54,426 nt of DNA from assembly GCA_902774155.1 (NCBI GenBank), contig CACYHF010000005.1:1-54426 (forward strand), given 5' to 3'. Shown piece by piece: positions 8,926-16,737 of this stretch (the first letter of the stretch is position 1; the number at the start of each line of letters is the position of its first letter). The position numbers and the translations under genes are program-made. This DNA is from an uncultured Bacteroidia bacterium. GTDB lineage: Bacteria; Bacteroidota; Bacteroidia; Bacteroidales; UBA932. The notes beneath the pieces are model-generated. The model was not told the DNA's origin, ran no database searches, and saw only the letters and a program-made list of their open reading frames with translations.

Positions 8926-10164
8926 ATGGTCAGTCATATTAGGGATATCAATTTGTGGGAAAGCGGTGAGCTCAAGCTGAGCTGGGTCCGCAGCCACATG
9001 CCGCTTCTGGACGGTATCCAGCAGGAATTCGAAAAAACATTGCCGTTCAAGGGCCTGAAAGTGGCCCTGAGCGTGCATCTGGAGGCCAAGACCGCCCATC
9101 TGTGCGAGGTACTGGCCGCCGGCGGAGCCGATATGTACATCACCGGCTCCAACCCCCTGAGTACGCAGGACGACGTAGCCGCCGCGCTGGTGCACGAAGG
9201 CCTGAACGTGTTCGCCGTTCACGGCTGCACGGAGCAGGAATACTTCGAGGATATCCGGCGGGTGTTATCGGCCGGTCCCAACATCATTATCGACGACGGG
9301 GGAGACCTGGTAACCACCCTGCACAAAGAGTTTCCGGAGCTGCTGCCGGGCGTGATCGGCGGCTGTGAGGAAACCACCACCGGCATCCTGCGCCTGAAGA
9401 CCATGGACGCTGCCGGCAAGCTGCAGTTCCCCATGATGCTGGTAAACGACGCAGACTGCAAACACTTGTTTGACAACCGCTACGGCACCGGACAGAGCGT
9501 GTGGGACGGCATCAACCGCACCACCAACCTCATCGTGGCCGGCAAGAACGTGGTGGTGGCCGGTTACGGCTGGTGCGGAAAGGGCGTGGCCATGCGGGCG
9601 AAAGGCCTGGGGGCCGAAGTCATTGTCACGGAAGTGGATCCCGTCAAGGCCCTGGAGGCCGTGATGGACGGCTTCAAGGTAATGCCTATGGCCGATGCCG
9701 CCGCGGAAGGAGACATGTTCGTCACCGTCACCGGTTGCGAAGATGTAATCGGCCCGGAACATTTCCTGCGCATGAAGGACGGGGCTATCTGCTGCAACGC
9801 CGGCCACTTCGACGTGGAGGTGGCGGTGGCCAAGCTCAAGGCCATGGCGGTGAGTCACGGGCCCGCCCGCAACAACATCGAGGCCTATAAGCTCGCCAAC
9901 GGACGCACGGTTTATGTCATTGCCGAAGGCCGATTGGTGAACTTGGCCGCGGGCGACGGACACCCCGCCGAAATCATGGATATGTCCTTCGCCATCCAGG
10001 CCCTGAGCGCCCGGTATCTGGTGGAGCACAAGGGGCAGTTGGCCCAAAAACTGAACAAGGTGCCCGTGGAAATTGACCGCGCCGTTGCGCTGCGAAAGCT
10101 CTCGCACTGGGGCATTTCCATCGACACCCTTACAGACGCCCAGTACAAGTACATTTTTGGATAA
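8926..10164 (+). CDS. ahcY: Adenosylhomocysteinase, short archaeal/Thermotoga-like form
   Basis: The 412-residue protein belongs to the S-adenosylhomocysteine hydrolase family, which splits SAH to adenosine and homocysteine and so clears the inhibitor of methyltransferases. Seen are WVRSHMPLL, GSNPLSTQDDVAAAL, the NAD-binding VVVAGYGWCGKGVAMRAKG, TVTGCEDVIG and CCNAGHFDVEV. It is clearly shorter than the roughly 430-480 residue bacterial/eukaryotic enzymes and lacks their HMT-Q-TAVL block, having VHLEAKTAHL instead. GSNPLSTQDDV is the form I associate with archaeal and Thermotoga enzymes, some of which act on S-inosylhomocysteine. It sits alone behind its own promoter. Confidence 0.9.
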   Translation: MVSHIRDINLWESGELKLSWVRSHMPLLDGIQQEFEKTLPFKGLKVALSVHLEAKTAHLCEVLAAGGADMYITGSNPLSTQDDVAAALVHEGLNVFAVHGCTEQEYFEDIRRVLSAGPNIIIDDGGDLVTTLHKEFPELLPGVIGGCEETTTGILRLKTMDAAGKLQFPMMLVNDADCKHLFDNRYGTGQSVWDGINRTTNLIVAGKNVVVAGYGWCGKGVAMRAKGLGAEVIVTEVDPVKALEAVMDGFKVMPMADAAAEGDMFVTVTGCEDVIGPEHFLRMKDGAICCNAGHFDVEVAVAKLKAMAVSHGPARNNIEAYKLANGRTVYVIAEGRLVNLAAGDGHPAEIMDMSFAIQALSARYLVEHKGQLAQKLNKVPVEIDRAVALRKLSHWGISIDTLTDAQYKYIFG

Positions 10165-10168
10165 TTTC

Positions 10169-10205
10169 TGTCATCCTGAGGAGCCAAAGGCGACGAAGGA
10201 TCTGT
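10169..10205. repeat. Dispersed palindromic repeat (GTCATCCTGAG...GAAGGATCT type)
   Basis: The ahcY-nhaA gap is almost filled by a sequence starting TGTCATCCTGAG and ending GACGAAGGATCTGT. It is the same family as the copy inside rsmE at 15631-15656 (there GTCATTCTGAGCGCAGCGAAGAATCT-like). The form resembles REP-like elements found in many copies in Bacteroidota genomes. Confidence 0.6.
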
Positions 10206-10218
10206 AGATAGAGAGATT

Positions 10219-11628
10219 ATGGCATTAATTCCAATCTATTGGTGGAACAAAGAGGTCCACAATTTTAAGATTTCACAGGACAGTTTCCGGAAACAGCCCT
10301 GGGCCAACGGCGTGGTGCTGCTGGCCTGTGTGGCCATCGCCATGCTGCTGGCCAACCTGCCCTTTACCAAACACGCCTATCATAACTTCCTGCAGACGGA
10401 ACTCACCATCCACGTGGCTTCGCCGGACGGGCTGGTGGACTGGTTCTTCCCGCACGGGATGACGGTGGAAAAGTTCATCAACGATATCCTGATGGTGGTT
10501 TTCTTCTTCACCGTGGGCCTGGAGATCAAGCGGGAAGTGGTGTGCGGGGAACTTTCTTCCTTTAAGAAAGCCATCCTGCCGGTGATTGCCGCTTTCGGCG
10601 GCGTTCTGGTGCCGGCGGGTATTTTCACCCTCGTGAACCACGGGACGCTGGCCGCCTCCGGCTGGGGTATTCCTACGGCCACGGACATTGCCTTTGCGGT
10701 GGGTATCCTGTCCATCCTGGGAGACAAGGTCCCCGTGTCGCTGAAGGTGTTCCTCACGGCGCTGGCCATTGCCGACGACCTCATCGCCATCCTGGTGGTG
10801 GCCATCTTCTATGGCGGCACCATCAAGCTGCCGCTGCTGGGCATAGCCCTGCTGGTAATCCTTTTCGCCGCCCTGATGAAGAAACTGGGCGAAAAGCGCA
10901 TCGGCTTCTTCTTCATTCCCGCTATCATCGTGTGGTTCCTCTTCTATTACAGCGGGATCCACGCCACGATGACGGGCGTGGTGATGGCCCTGCTCATCCC
11001 CATGGACGCCCGCTACAACAAGGCCAAGTTCCATCGGCGCGCCCGCATCCTCTATGAAGGATTGGTGGAGTCGGAAAAGGTGGCCGATGAGTTCCCCAAC
11101 GGTCCTCAGCGCCACTATCTGCGCCGGCTCTCGGGCCTTACCAAGAAGACCATCCCGCCGTCTTATCGGCTGGAACATAAGTTGAATCCCCTGGTGAACT
11201 TTGGCATTATGCCCATCTTCGCCCTGGCCAACGCGGGGGTGGAGATCACGGACGTGTCGTATTTCAACGTGTTCAAGGCCATCGATCCGGTGCTGGGCAG
11301 CGTAGGACTGGGCATTTTCCTGGGCCTGGTGTTGGGCAAGCCGGTGGGCATTACGCTGGCCTCGTGGCTGGCCATCAAGTTACGGGTGGGCGCTATGCCG
11401 TCCCGGGCCACCTGGGCTATGATCTTTGCCGTGGCCTGCCTGGGCGGTATCGGCTTTACTATGAGTATTTTTGTGGATACGCTGTCCTTTGCCGGTCCGG
11501 ATATTGATCCGGCCATTACGCAGCACCTGCGCGATGCCGGCAAGATTGCCATCCTGCTGGGTTCCCTGGCCTCCGGCGTCCTGGGCTCGGTACTGATAAC
11601 AATTGTAGCAAAAATCAAGAAAAAATAA
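10219..11628 (+). CDS. nhaA: Na+/H+ antiporter NhaA
   Basis: The 469-residue inner-membrane protein has about 11-12 hydrophobic segments and the NhaA signature: VVFFFTVGLEIKREVV, GWGIPTATDIAFAVG, and ALAIADDLIAILVVA with the ion-binding Asp pair. It exchanges cytoplasmic sodium for protons, supporting pH and salt tolerance. It is longer than the E. coli enzyme because of a hydrophilic insert (about residues 275-320, rich in Arg, Lys and Glu) between membrane segments, as in many Bacteroidota NhaA proteins. Its TAA overlaps the ATG of fabG by one base (TAATG), so the two genes are translationally coupled. The upstream gap carries the dispersed repeat. Confidence 0.95.
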   Translation: MALIPIYWWNKEVHNFKISQDSFRKQPWANGVVLLACVAIAMLLANLPFTKHAYHNFLQTELTIHVASPDGLVDWFFPHGMTVEKFINDILMVVFFFTVGLEIKREVVCGELSSFKKAILPVIAAFGGVLVPAGIFTLVNHGTLAASGWGIPTATDIAFAVGILSILGDKVPVSLKVFLTALAIADDLIAILVVAIFYGGTIKLPLLGIALLVILFAALMKKLGEKRIGFFFIPAIIVWFLFYYSGIHATMTGVVMALLIPMDARYNKAKFHRRARILYEGLVESEKVADEFPNGPQRHYLRRLSGLTKKTIPPSYRLEHKLNPLVNFGIMPIFALANAGVEITDVSYFNVFKAIDPVLGSVGLGIFLGLVLGKPVGITLASWLAIKLRVGAMPSRATWAMIFAVACLGGIGFTMSIFVDTLSFAGPDIDPAITQHLRDAGKIAILLGSLASGVLGSVLITIVAKIKKK

Positions 11629-12374
11629 TGGGACTTTTAGACGGAAAAGTGGCGCTCATTACGGGCGCAGCGCGCGGAATCGGCAAGGCCATCGCGCTTA
11701 AATATGCCTCCGAAGGCGCTTCTGTGGCCTTTACGGATTTGGTAATCGATGACATCGCGCAGGAGACGGTGGCGCAGCTGGAAGCCTTTGGCGTTCAGGT
11801 GAAAGCCTATGCCTCCAACGCGGCCGATTTCGAAGCCACGCAGGTGGTGGTGGAGCAGGTGGTGGCCGATTTCGGCCGCATCGACATCCTGGTCAACAAC
11901 GCCGGTATCACCAAGGACGGACTGGTGATGCGCATGAGCGAGGCCCAGTGGGACGCCGTGATTGCCGTTAATATGAAATCGGCCTTCAATTTCCTGCACG
12001 CCGTGGTGCCGGTAATGGCGCGGCAGCGGAGTGGTAGCATCATTAATATGGCTTCCATCGCCGGCCAGACGGGTAACCCCGGTCAGGTGAACTATTCGGC
12101 CTCCAAAGCCGGCCTCATTGCCATGGCCAAGTCCGTAGCCAAGGAGATGGGCCCCCGCGGCATCCGGGCCAATGCCATCGCCCCCGGCTACGTTATCACC
12201 GAGATGACGGAAGTGCTGCCCCAGGCTGTGAAGGATGAATACATCAAACTTATTCCCCTGAAACGCGGCGCCACCGTGGAGGAAATTGCCTCTGTGGCCC
12301 TCTTCCTGGGCTCCGACCTCTCCTCTTACGTCACTGGTCAGGTCATCGCCGTGAATGGCGGTATGTACTGCTAG
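11628..12374 (+). CDS. fabG: 3-oxoacyl-ACP reductase / short-chain dehydrogenase
   Basis: The 248-residue protein has the classical SDR fold: TGAARGIGKAIA (NAD(P)-binding Gly motif, residues 13-24), NNAGITKDGLVMRM, an active-site Ser in NMASIAGQTGNPGQ, and YSASKAG with the catalytic Tyr/Lys. The closing SYVTGQVIAVNGGMYC is typical of FabG. It reduces 3-oxoacyl-ACP with NADPH in fatty acid elongation. It is coupled to nhaA by a TAATG overlap and followed by a hairpin terminator at 12418. A specialised SDR role cannot be ruled out, because it is not beside other fab genes. Confidence 0.87.
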   Translation: MGLLDGKVALITGAARGIGKAIALKYASEGASVAFTDLVIDDIAQETVAQLEAFGVQVKAYASNAADFEATQVVVEQVVADFGRIDILVNNAGITKDGLVMRMSEAQWDAVIAVNMKSAFNFLHAVVPVMARQRSGSIINMASIAGQTGNPGQVNYSASKAGLIAMAKSVAKEMGPRGIRANAIAPGYVITEMTEVLPQAVKDEYIKLIPLKRGATVEEIASVALFLGSDLSSYVTGQVIAVNGGMYC

Positions 12375-12388
12375 TTTCTTGTGACAGC

Positions 12389-12450
12389 TAAGTAGCTGAT
12401 ACACAGTGTTTTCCATAAAAGTCCTCGTTCAAAAATCGAACGAGGACTTT
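12389..12450 (+). terminator. Terminator hairpin with upstream TAAGTAGCTGATACACAG motif (element A)
   Basis: AAGTCCTCGTTC (12419-12430) pairs with GAACGAGGACTT (12438-12449) over a 7-base loop and is followed by TATTG. The motif TAAGTAGCTGATACACAG (12389-12406) stands just before it. A closely related copy in the opposite orientation follows rsmE (15318-15379), so the two enclose comF and the metal ATPase. Confidence 0.65.
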
Positions 12451-12517
12451 ATTGTAATATATTGATGGACAGCGCATTAGCTGCCACGGGCAGGAGGGCC
12501 GATTCAGGGGAGAAGCG

Positions 12518-12525
12518 TATCTTTG
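12518..12525 (+). promoter_or_regulatory. -7 promoter element deciding the comF start
   Basis: TATCTTTG lies 6 bases before the ATG at 12531. This favours that ATG over the in-frame ATG at 12465, which would be upstream of the promoter, and implies a leaderless or nearly leaderless mRNA. Confidence 0.5.
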
Positions 12526-12530
12526 CTGCC

Positions 12531-13244
12531 ATGATACGGGAGATGTTGGATTTGGCCATGCCGCGGGAGTGTCTGGTGTGCGGGCGGCGGCTGGGGACGC
12601 AGGAGCGGCACCTGTGTATCTGGTGTGCTTCGGACTTGCCGTATACCGCGTACTGGGAACGGGCACACAATGCCATGGCCGATCAGTTCAACGCGCTGCT
12701 GGAGCAGCTTCGGCCGGAAGGGGAGCCTATGACCTACGCCTACGCAACGGCATTGCTGTTTTACCACCACGAAAACCCGTACAAGCGCATCCCGCAGGCG
12801 TTGAAATATGGTTCCAATTTGCAGGCGGGCCGATTCTTCAGCGCCCGCCTGGGTGCGTTCATGGCCCGGATGCCACAGTGGGCCGATGTAGATACGGTGA
12901 TCCCCGTTCCGCTTCACGCCTGGCGGAAGTGGCAGCGCGGTTACAACCAGGCCGAAGTGATAGCCGCCGAACTGGCCCGAGCCCTGCACGCCACCTTGCG
13001 CGCGGATGCCTTACAGCGCACGCGCCGCACCCGCAGCCAGACCCGGCTGGATGCCCAGGCGCGCCTGCGCAACGTGTCCGGCGTGTTCCGGCTTCGCCGC
13101 CTTTTTCCCGCCCGGCACGTGTTGTTGGTAGACGACACCTTCACCACAGGGGCCACACTAAGCGCCTGCTATTACGCAGTACGGAAGGCCCTGGGGCCCT
13201 CCGTACGCATATCCATAGCCACCTTGGCGGTGGTGGAGGCTTAA
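12531..13244 (+). CDS. comF: ComF family protein (phosphoribosyltransferase-like)
   Basis: From the ATG at 12531 the product has 237 residues. An N-terminal zinc-ribbon with cysteine pairs (C14/C17 and C29/C32) precedes a type I phosphoribosyltransferase domain with the PRPP-binding motif VLLVDDTFTTGAT near residue 200. VDTVIPVPLHAWRKWQRGYNQ is the usual ComF block. ComF acts in DNA uptake for natural transformation, probably on the cytoplasmic side; in many Bacteroidota the role is untested. An ATG at 12465 would add 22 residues without conserved sequence, and the promoter position argues against it. The ATG at 12543 is also possible. The stop codon interlocks with that of the convergent ATPase gene. 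Confidence 0.85.
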   Translation: MIREMLDLAMPRECLVCGRRLGTQERHLCIWCASDLPYTAYWERAHNAMADQFNALLEQLRPEGEPMTYAYATALLFYHHENPYKRIPQALKYGSNLQAGRFFSARLGAFMARMPQWADVDTVIPVPLHAWRKWQRGYNQAEVIAAELARALHATLRADALQRTRRTRSQTRLDAQARLRNVSGVFRLRRLFPARHVLLVDDTFTTGATLSACYYAVRKALGPSVRISIATLAVVEA

Positions 13245-15211
13245 CTGCGAAGCGCGCGCGTGGCGTTCAGGACGGCCAGGACGGTAACGCCCACGTCGGC
13301 AAAGACGGCCATCCACAGGGTGGCCAGACCCAGTGCGGCCAGCACGAGCACCAGCACCTTCACGCCAATGGCAAAGACAATGTTTTCGCGGGCGATGCGC
13401 AGGGTGCGCCGGGCAATCCGGATGGCCTGGGCTATCTTGGACGGCTTGTCGTCCATCAGCACCAAATCAGCCGCCTCGATGGCCGAATCGGAGCCCAGGG
13501 CGCCCATCGCGATGCCCACATCGGCCCGGGTGAGGACCGGGGCGTCGTTGATACCGTCGCCCGCGAAGGCCAGGGTTCCCTGCGGCAACAGGCGCTCCAC
13601 TTCCGACACTTTCTGGCCCGGAAGCAGACCGGCATGGTATTCGTCCACCTGCAGGGCCGATGCCACCGCAGCTGCCACGCTTTCCTGGTCGCCGGTGAGC
13701 ATCACGCAGCGCTGGATGCCGGCCGCCTTCAGGGCCTGGATGGCCTCGGCGGCATCGGCCTTGATGCGGTCGCTGATTACAATGTGGCCGGCGTAACTGC
13801 CGTCAATGGCCACGTGGATAATGGTGCCCTGGTGTTCACAGGGGTGCCAGGCGGCGCCTTGGGCTTCCATTAGTTTGCTGTTGCCCACGGCCACCTGCTT
13901 TCCGTTCACCTTGGCAACTATGCCCTGGCCGGCCGTTTCCTGGATATCCTCCACGCTGCAATTGTCCTGCTCGTTGGGATAGGCGTTGCGGAGCGCCATG
14001 GCAATGGGGTGGGTGGAATGGCGTTCCACGTGGGCGGCCAGGTGCAGAAGCTCCTGCTGGTCAATGATTTCCGGATGCACGGCCGTTACCTCGAACACAC
14101 CTTCCGTGAGGGTGCCGGTCTTGTCGAAGACCACGGTCTGCAGCTTGGTGAGCTGATCCATGAAGTTGGCGCCCTTGATCAGGATACCTTTCTTGGAGGC
14201 GCCGCCCAGTCCGCCGAAGAACGTGAGCGGAACGGAAATGACCAGCGCGCAGGGGCAGGAGACCACCAGGAACAGCAGCGCGCGGTAAATCCAAGTGACC
14301 CACTCGCCGGTGATCAGGCCGGGAATTACGGCCACCAGCACGGCCAGCGCCACTACGATGGGCGTATACACTTTGGCAAAACGGGTGATGAAACTCTCGC
14401 TCCGGGATTTGTTTTCGGCCGCATTCTCCACCAGGTCCAAGATCTTGGAGGCAGTGGATTCGCCGAAGGCTTTGGTAGTTTTTACCCGTAGCACGCCGCT
14501 CAGGTTCACGCAGCCGGAGAGGATGTCATCGCCTTCCTGGACGCTCCGGGGCACGCTTTCGCCGGTGAGGGCCACGGTGTCCAGGCTGGAATGGCCTTCC
14601 AGGACCACGCCGTCCATGGGCACCTTCTCGCCGGGCTGGATCACGATCACTTCACCCGGCTGGACCTGGTCCGGATGCACGGTCTCCAGCTTCCCGTCCC
14701 GTTCCACGTGGGCCGTATCGGGCCGAATATCCATCAGGTGTGCAATGCTCTTGCGGCTGTTCCCTTCGGCCTTTTCCTCGAACCATTCACCCAGCTGGAA
14801 GAACAGCATAACGAACACGGCTTCGGGGAATTGCGTTTCGGCTCCGGGCATAAAGCCGATGACCAGCGCACCGATGGTGGCGATGCTCATAAGGAAATCC
14901 TCGCTCAAGGCCTCGCCGTGAAACAGTCCTTCGGCAGCCTCCTTCAGGGTGTCCCAACCTACCACCAGATACGGGACCAGATAGAGCAGTAAATACTGCC
15001 AGGTGGTCCAGTGGGTCTTTTTCTCAATGATGAACGCCACCACCAGCAACACGGCGGCTATGATAATCTTCGGAAGCCGATTCTCACCTTCCTCGTGATG
15101 GTGGTGATGCTCGTGCCCGTGTTCATGCTCGTGATCGTGTTCCGGTTCGTGATGACAGTGTTCGCAGTTTTCTGCTTTCTGCTCATGGTGATGCGTATGC
15201 TCTTTTTCCAT
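13241..15211 (-). CDS. Zinc/cadmium-type P1B ATPase with a histidine-rich N-terminus
   Basis: From the ATG at 15211 the protein has 656 residues. Residues 5-40 are a His/Glu/Asp-rich metal-binding stretch (HTHHHE, HCHHEPEHDHEHEHGHEHHHHH) that replaces the usual HMA domain. The core shows TGES (216-219), the CPC transmembrane motif in VVSCPCALVIS (319-321), the phosphorylated Asp in DKTGTLTEG (363), the HP motif in RHSTHPIAMAL, and GDGINDAP. CPC with this His tail points to Zn2+/Cd2+ efflux (ZntA/CadA type) at the inner membrane. A longer in-frame start at 15286 lies upstream of the -7 element at 15235 and is unlikely. A palindrome sits near that promoter. Confidence 0.92.
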   Translation of the reverse strand: MEKEHTHHHEQKAENCEHCHHEPEHDHEHEHGHEHHHHHEEGENRLPKIIIAAVLLVVAFIIEKKTHWTTWQYLLLYLVPYLVVGWDTLKEAAEGLFHGEALSEDFLMSIATIGALVIGFMPGAETQFPEAVFVMLFFQLGEWFEEKAEGNSRKSIAHLMDIRPDTAHVERDGKLETVHPDQVQPGEVIVIQPGEKVPMDGVVLEGHSSLDTVALTGESVPRSVQEGDDILSGCVNLSGVLRVKTTKAFGESTASKILDLVENAAENKSRSESFITRFAKVYTPIVVALAVLVAVIPGLITGEWVTWIYRALLFLVVSCPCALVISVPLTFFGGLGGASKKGILIKGANFMDQLTKLQTVVFDKTGTLTEGVFEVTAVHPEIIDQQELLHLAAHVERHSTHPIAMALRNAYPNEQDNCSVEDIQETAGQGIVAKVNGKQVAVGNSKLMEAQGAAWHPCEHQGTIIHVAIDGSYAGHIVISDRIKADAAEAIQALKAAGIQRCVMLTGDQESVAAAVASALQVDEYHAGLLPGQKVSEVERLLPQGTLAFAGDGINDAPVLTRADVGIAMGALGSDSAIEAADLVLMDDKPSKIAQAIRIARRTLRIARENIVFAIGVKVLVLVLAALGLATLWMAVFADVGVTVLAVLNATRALRS

Positions 15212-15234
15212 AATCAACAGCTTTTTTACTGTTG

Positions 15235-15269
15235 CAAAGGTATGGCGTTCCCCGTGCAACCCAGTTGCA
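15235..15269 (-). promoter_or_regulatory. Metal-ATPase promoter with candidate operator palindrome
   Basis: On the minus strand TACCTTTG (15242-15235) is a good -7 element. About a dozen bases upstream lies a perfect palindrome, TGCAAC-CCA-GTTGCA (15255-15269), overlapping the expected -33 region. The position fits a site for a metal-responsive repressor or activator, but no regulator gene is adjacent. Confidence 0.55.
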
Positions 15270-15317
15270 AACTTTTCCCGTGGCACCCAACCCGTTGAAC
15301 CTCAGCGGAATACACTA

Positions 15318-15379
15318 AAGTCCTCGTTCGTTTTTTGAACGAGGAACATATAACAAGTATATGTGTATCAGCTACTTAA
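15318..15379 (-). terminator. Terminator-like element B after rsmE, inverted copy of element A
   Basis: TCCTCGTTC (15321-15329) pairs with GAACGAGGA (15337-15345). On the minus strand the motif TTAAGTAGCTGATACACA (15379-15362) precedes the hairpin and includes the rsmE stop codon. Motif and stem both match element A at 12389-12450. Confidence 0.6.
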
Positions 15380-16140
15380 CGGTCACGGAGAAAGTGGAGG
15401 TACACGGCGGTGACGGCGGTGACGGCGGCGGTTTCGGTCCGGAGCCGCGAAGGGCCCAGGTGGACGGGCCGATATCCGTGCTGCAGCGCCAGGGCGGCCT
15501 CTTCCGGCGAAAAATCCCCTTCCGGGCCGATGAGCACCGTCACCTCGCGGCCGTCAAAGCCCGCGAGCGCCTCCTGAATGCTGATGCGGGGCACGGAAGG
15601 GTCCTCGAAGCAGTAGGCGATGAGCCGAAGAGATTCTTCGCTGCGCTCAGAATGACCATCAGCAGGGGAAAATTGGTTTTCCCCTGCAATATACTCCTTT
15701 ACAGATACAGGTTCCGCGATTTCCGGAATGCGGGCTTTGAGGGACTGTTTGGTGGCGGAGAGGGCGATGCGGCGGGCGCGGTCGGTCTTGTAGACGCGGC
15801 GTTCGGAACGCTCGCCGATGAGCGGCACAATGCAGTCCACACCCAGTTCGGTGGCCTTTTCCACAAACCACTCGAAGCGCTCGTTGTTTTTGGTGGGGCA
15901 GCAGCCCAGGGTCAGGTGATACGGATGTCCGCCAAAACCTGGCTCCTCGGAAAAGATGGTGGCCGATGCCCCTTTGGGATTGTCGTCCGTAAGCCGGCAG
16001 CGATACAGGGTCCCCTGGCCGTCTATCACCTCCACAGAGTCACCGGCATGGTGCCGGAGCACCCGCACGCAGTGGCCGCTTTCCTCGGCGTCCAGGTAGC
16101 AGACACCGCCGGATACTTCATGGGCATAAAACAGTTCCAT
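15376..16140 (-). CDS. rsmE: 16S rRNA (uracil-1498-N3)-methyltransferase with a repeat-encoded insertion
   Basis: The 254-residue protein has the RsmE layout: an N-terminal PUA-like domain (HCVRVLRHHAGD, VIDGQGTLYRC) and a C-terminal SPOUT knot with FVEKATELGVDCIVPL, IGPEGDFSPEEA and LGPSRLRTETA, which form the SAM-binding knot. It methylates U1498 of 16S rRNA. Between the KEYIAG segment and PSVPRISIQEAL there is an extra stretch containing GHSERSEESLRL, encoded by a dispersed palindromic repeat (15631-15656). The insertion keeps the frame and lies where the cysteine/alanine-rich YCFED strand should follow, so the fold may tolerate it as a surface loop. Last gene of the mutL operon. Confidence 0.88.
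   Translation of the reverse strand: MELFYAHEVSGGVCYLDAEESGHCVRVLRHHAGDSVEVIDGQGTLYRCRLTDDNPKGASATIFSEEPGFGGHPYHLTLGCCPTKNNERFEWFVEKATELGVDCIVPLIGERSERRVYKTDRARRIALSATKQSLKARIPEIAEPVSVKEYIAGENQFSPADGHSERSEESLRLIAYCFEDPSVPRISIQEALAGFDGREVTVLIGPEGDFSPEEAALALQHGYRPVHLGPSRLRTETAAVTAVTAVYLHFLRDR
15631..15656. repeat. Dispersed palindromic repeat inserted within rsmE
   Basis: On the minus strand the sequence starts GTCATTCTGAGCGCAGCG and ends GAAGAATCT, and in the rsmE frame it reads HSERSEESL. It is related to the intergenic copy at 10169-10205. Confidence 0.7.
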
Positions 16141-16143
16141 ACC

Positions 16144-16737
16144 TTATTTGCGGATAATTTCCACCTCTCCGCGGAGGCCCAGTTTGATAATCTGGGAGGG
16201 GCGACCGGTGGAATCCGTGTCCACGGACGGAGGCACCACGAAGTCTACGGCATCCTTGATCTCCTGCGGGATTTCAGAAAAACGCTGGGGCGTGGGTTCG
16301 CCGGAGATATTGGCCGAGGTACTCACCAGCGGCCGTCCCAGCTTGAAGGCCAGCTGTTGGCACCAGGGGGCCAGCGGAATGCGGATGCCCACGCTGCCAT
16401 CGGCCGCCACGACGTTGCCGGCCAGGTGCCAGCGGTCTCCGTTCTCCGAGAAGACGGCCCCCGGATAGATGATGGTCATGGGGGCGTCGTTCACTTCCAC
16501 CAGGTCCACGGCGATGGATGGAATCTCCTTCACATAGCGCGCCACCATATCCAGGTCGCTGGCCAGCAGCACCAGGGATTTGGCATCGTCGCGCTGCTTG
16601 ATTTCATAGATGCGGGACACGGCGGCGGCGTTGGTGGCGTCGCAGCCCAGGCCCCAGACTGTATCGGTGGGGTACAGGATGATACCGCCCTCACGCAGCA
16701 CGCGCAGGGCTTCAGCGAGAATCTCTTCCGGTTTCAT
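16144..16737 (-). CDS. tsaC: L-threonylcarbamoyladenylate synthase (Sua5/YrdC/TsaC)
   Basis: From the ATG at 16737 the product is 197 residues and matches the YrdC domain: GGIILYPTDTVWGLGCDATN, IYEIKQRDDAKSLVLL (the KxR-type nucleotide site), and RIPLAPWCQQLAFKLGRPLVSTSANISGEPTP. It makes threonylcarbamoyl-AMP from threonine, bicarbonate and ATP for the t6A modification of tRNAs reading ANN codons. An ATG at 16749 would add four residues (MPPT) and increase the overlap with the upstream phosphatase gene. The gene lies in the mutL operon and stops 3 bp before rsmE. Confidence 0.93.
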   Translation of the reverse strand: MKPEEILAEALRVLREGGIILYPTDTVWGLGCDATNAAAVSRIYEIKQRDDAKSLVLLASDLDMVARYVKEIPSIAVDLVEVNDAPMTIIYPGAVFSENGDRWHLAGNVVAADGSVGIRIPLAPWCQQLAFKLGRPLVSTSANISGEPTPQRFSEIPQEIKDAVDFVVPPSVDTDSTGRPSQIIKLGLRGEVEIIRK

